In this document: in pieces, positions 62,075 to 64,000 of the stretch
Layout of the letters: each line of letters opens with the position of its first letter
Numbering within the stretch: the stretch's first letter is position 1
DNA from: Monilinia fructicola
Taxonomy: Eukaryota > Ascomycota > Leotiomycetes > Helotiales > Sclerotiniaceae
DNA: 64,000 nt
Reading direction: 5' to 3'
Assembly: GCA_008692225.1 (NCBI GenBank)
Contig: VICG01000014.1
Location: 682,001-746,000 of the forward strand
The notes under the pieces: generated by a model
What the model saw: the letters and a program-made list of their open reading frames with translations, nothing else
Database searches by the model: none
Told to the model about the DNA's origin: nothing
Position numbers and translations under genes: made by a program

Positions 62075-63483
62075 GAAATTGACGGGAAGGTGTTGAAAAG
62101 AAGAACTAGGTGTAATTCTGCAATAGGAATGGATGTACAGTATTTTTGGCATGTTGAATGATTGATATGGGTTGTAATTGATAGCATGGATGGGTGGGCT
62201 GGATGGGATGTTGTATTTACGCATCGTGCAGGAATTTGGATACGAAATGCTTTTGAAACTTTTAGAACATTTTTTTGCCTCACTTTTACCTGTGATGCAT
62301 TTATTTGGCGATTTATTTTCTTGTGGTGGCTTGCGGTACACATTATGATTACGGCAAATTTCTTCCAAAAGCTCAATTTTATTCGCAGTTGAGCAACTCA
62401 ATCAATAGCAATTGATAGAAGAATATTGAAACTTCAACCTATTCCAGTATTAATCAACATAGACAGCGGAATTCCAAAGGATGAGATGAAACGCCTAGTA
62501 CTAGTGCAAAAAGTAACCAAAACCAAAGCTTTGTCCTTGAGACCTTTCCTGCAATTCTAGTCCCAAGTAAGCAAATAGAAACCTGCGTGTGTAATTTTAG
62601 AAGTACAAAAATAGTGGTGTGCAGATGTTAAGTGATGCATGGAAAGATCTCTTTCCTGTCCTTTTAAGCTCCCCGTATAATGCGATCGAAAAATACTTGA
62701 AGAGAATAGACTTTTATAGACTTATAAGAAATGCATCTTCACGTTCATAGATTTATGCAAGTTTGGTCGCTCTGCTCGAATGTTTCTTACATATCAAAAT
62801 TGCTAGAATCTAATCTTTTCGGACCTTGGATATTATAGATTCAAACTTATAGATTCAAACTCAAACTCGAGACATTCTTGCATATCTTACAGCTTCAAGA
62901 TGAGTTTTGAATGTAATAGGCTGGTTGCGTGGACTTCCTTCCATAACCATTTTCCTTTCAACACCCACTCAGAAATTAGGAATTCGATTCTGCATCCCAA
63001 AACATGTTCTATTGGAATTAAGTCCTGAAACTTGAATCGACTTGGAAATAAAACAATCATCCCCTACATTGCAACCAACCTCAGAAGCTTGGGGTGTGGT
63101 GGAAGGCACGTGATCAATACCCCTCCAAGTCCCATCCGGTTATTGTTAACGCTGACGTCGCCCAAAACATGCAGAAGTGCCACCACTATTTTCTAGGATC
63201 TCCACAAGTTTCGCATGCCTATGAGTTGATTGACGGAACAGCCCCGACACCTGTTGAAGGGAAAAACGGGATAGGAATCATGCAATTCTTCGACTTTAAT
63301 AATGATGTCATGGTCAACGCCAGCTGTACATTTAAGTATAGAACAAAGGATGCCCAAGGATGATCTGAATCTAAACAAACAACTTACATGTTATACTTTC
63401 GTCTTCAGATTCTAAACATTTAATATTTCGGAAGCTCCAAATATCAAGATTCGATACATATATACCATCAATTCGCCATCAAA
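62075..63483. other. Spacer with one weak ORF (63094-63363)
   Basis: Mostly AT-rich non-coding DNA. One 89-codon ORF at 63094-63363 has balanced composition (for example NMQKCHHYFLGSPQVSHAYE and GIGIMQFFDFNNDVMVNA). It could be the end of a gene whose start I cannot find, or chance; I know no family for it. Confidence 0.45.
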
Positions 63484-64000
63484 ATGTCTAGTGCTGGTAC
63501 AAAGGTAAATGCCTCTCTTCTGTTCGACTATGTTCTTGGAACTATCTCTTGGATTGTAGCTCAGTTAATATGATGAGATCATGTTATGAAACTTCTGCCA
63601 TGAACTTCTTATATTTTTATTACGGTCGCTAACACATCTCGTAACAGGTCAACGATCCGCATTCAGTAATCAAGGAAAGTGCAGGAGCAGTAGCATCAGA
63701 CTCTCTTGCAGCCGAGTCAACAAAGTCCGGAGGTGGCTTTGCTGAGAATCGTGATGGCGAACCATTAGGTGTTGCGGGTTCAAACTCCAATTTGCAACTA
63801 CCAATACATCAGGAGCTACACGTTTGGATCCTGCCTCAGATGCCGAGCACGAATGGCCACAGAGGACTGGGCGGAGGAGAAGAAGCTTGGCGCATCTGCT
63901 CATACCAGAAAGATTCCGGTAATCCCAATGCACCAAAGGGTACGAGCAATGCGGGAGTGGCACCAAGTTATGTGTATAGTCAATACCAGACTGATAAACA
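63484..64000 (+). CDS. Fungal hypothetical protein, partial at right edge, frame disturbed
   Basis: Starts MSSAGTK at 63484-63504. Intron 63505-63647 (GTAAAT..CAG) leads to VNDPHSVIKESAGAVASDSL, AAESTKSGGGFAENRDGEP, then, across breaks, TNTSGATRLDPASDAE, TEDWAEEKKLGAS and YQKDSGNPNAPKGTSNAGV. This order and composition match a conserved but uncharacterised low-complexity protein of filamentous fungi. Frame changes occur near T3 at 63791-63793, near 63845-63848 and near 63899-63901, each fitting one missing base. The gene runs off the window. Confidence 0.6.

Overview
The window is nuclear DNA of a filamentous ascomycete. Genes carry short GT..AG introns (about 50-150 nt), the intergenic spacers are AT-rich and microsatellite-laden, and the gene set is fungal (ATG2, RPB2, PET117, VMA10, NUP85, gamma-tubulin, secreted cellulases with N-terminal CBM1 modules, a pectate lyase). 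The plant-cell-wall enzymes and the look of several proteins suggest a plant-associated Leotiomycete of the Sclerotinia/Botrytis kind. That placement is my inference, not a search result.

Layout. 1-3.6 kb: repeat-rich spacer with no credible gene. 3.6-10.3 kb (-): ATG2. 11.5-13.4 kb (-): ADGF-type adenosine deaminase. 13.96-14.80 kb: an 840-bp inverted-repeat element (MITE-like) with a TA target duplication. 14.9-16.7 kb (-): cytochrome b5/acyl-CoA dehydrogenase fusion. 17.9-19.6 kb (+): secreted type-B carboxylesterase. 21.8-23.0 kb (+): Adh6-type alcohol dehydrogenase. 24.0-27.9 kb (+): RPB2. 28.5-28.8 kb (-): PET117, head-to-head with VMA10 (29.2-30.0 kb, +). 30.5-31.6 kb (+): Tgl2-like lipase. 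33.5-35.2 and 37.0-38.9 kb (+): GH6 and GH5 cellulases, a small biomass-degradation pair. 41.7-43.8 kb (+): NCS1 permease. 44.8-46.1 kb (+): SRAP (HMCES-type) abasic-site protein. 47.2-48.5 kb (+): pectate lyase. 50.5-51.7 kb (-): mitochondrial carrier. 53.5-54.7 kb (+): GT8 glycosyltransferase. 55.8-59.1 kb (-): NUP85, head-to-head with gamma-tubulin (59.4-61.1 kb, +). 61.9 kb to the end: two small fungal hypothetical proteins, the second running off the right edge.

The dominant oddity is a series of one-base length discrepancies, mostly in homopolymers, that break the frames of at least eleven recognisable genes. RPB2, NUP85 and gamma-tubulin, which should be indispensable, are among them. 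When each expected base is added or removed, each spliced CDS that I could reconstruct in full becomes a multiple of three. I read these as sequence or assembly errors rather than gene death. They are absent from the first 17 kb and dense after 47 kb. CDS entries below therefore give the whole gene span with exon coordinates and the break positions.

No clearly novel multi-gene system was found. The most interesting biology is the palindromic element, the extreme exon structure of VMA10 (an ATG-only exon and a 9-nt exon), the b5-ACAD fusion, and PCNA-box-like motifs in the SRAP protein tail.
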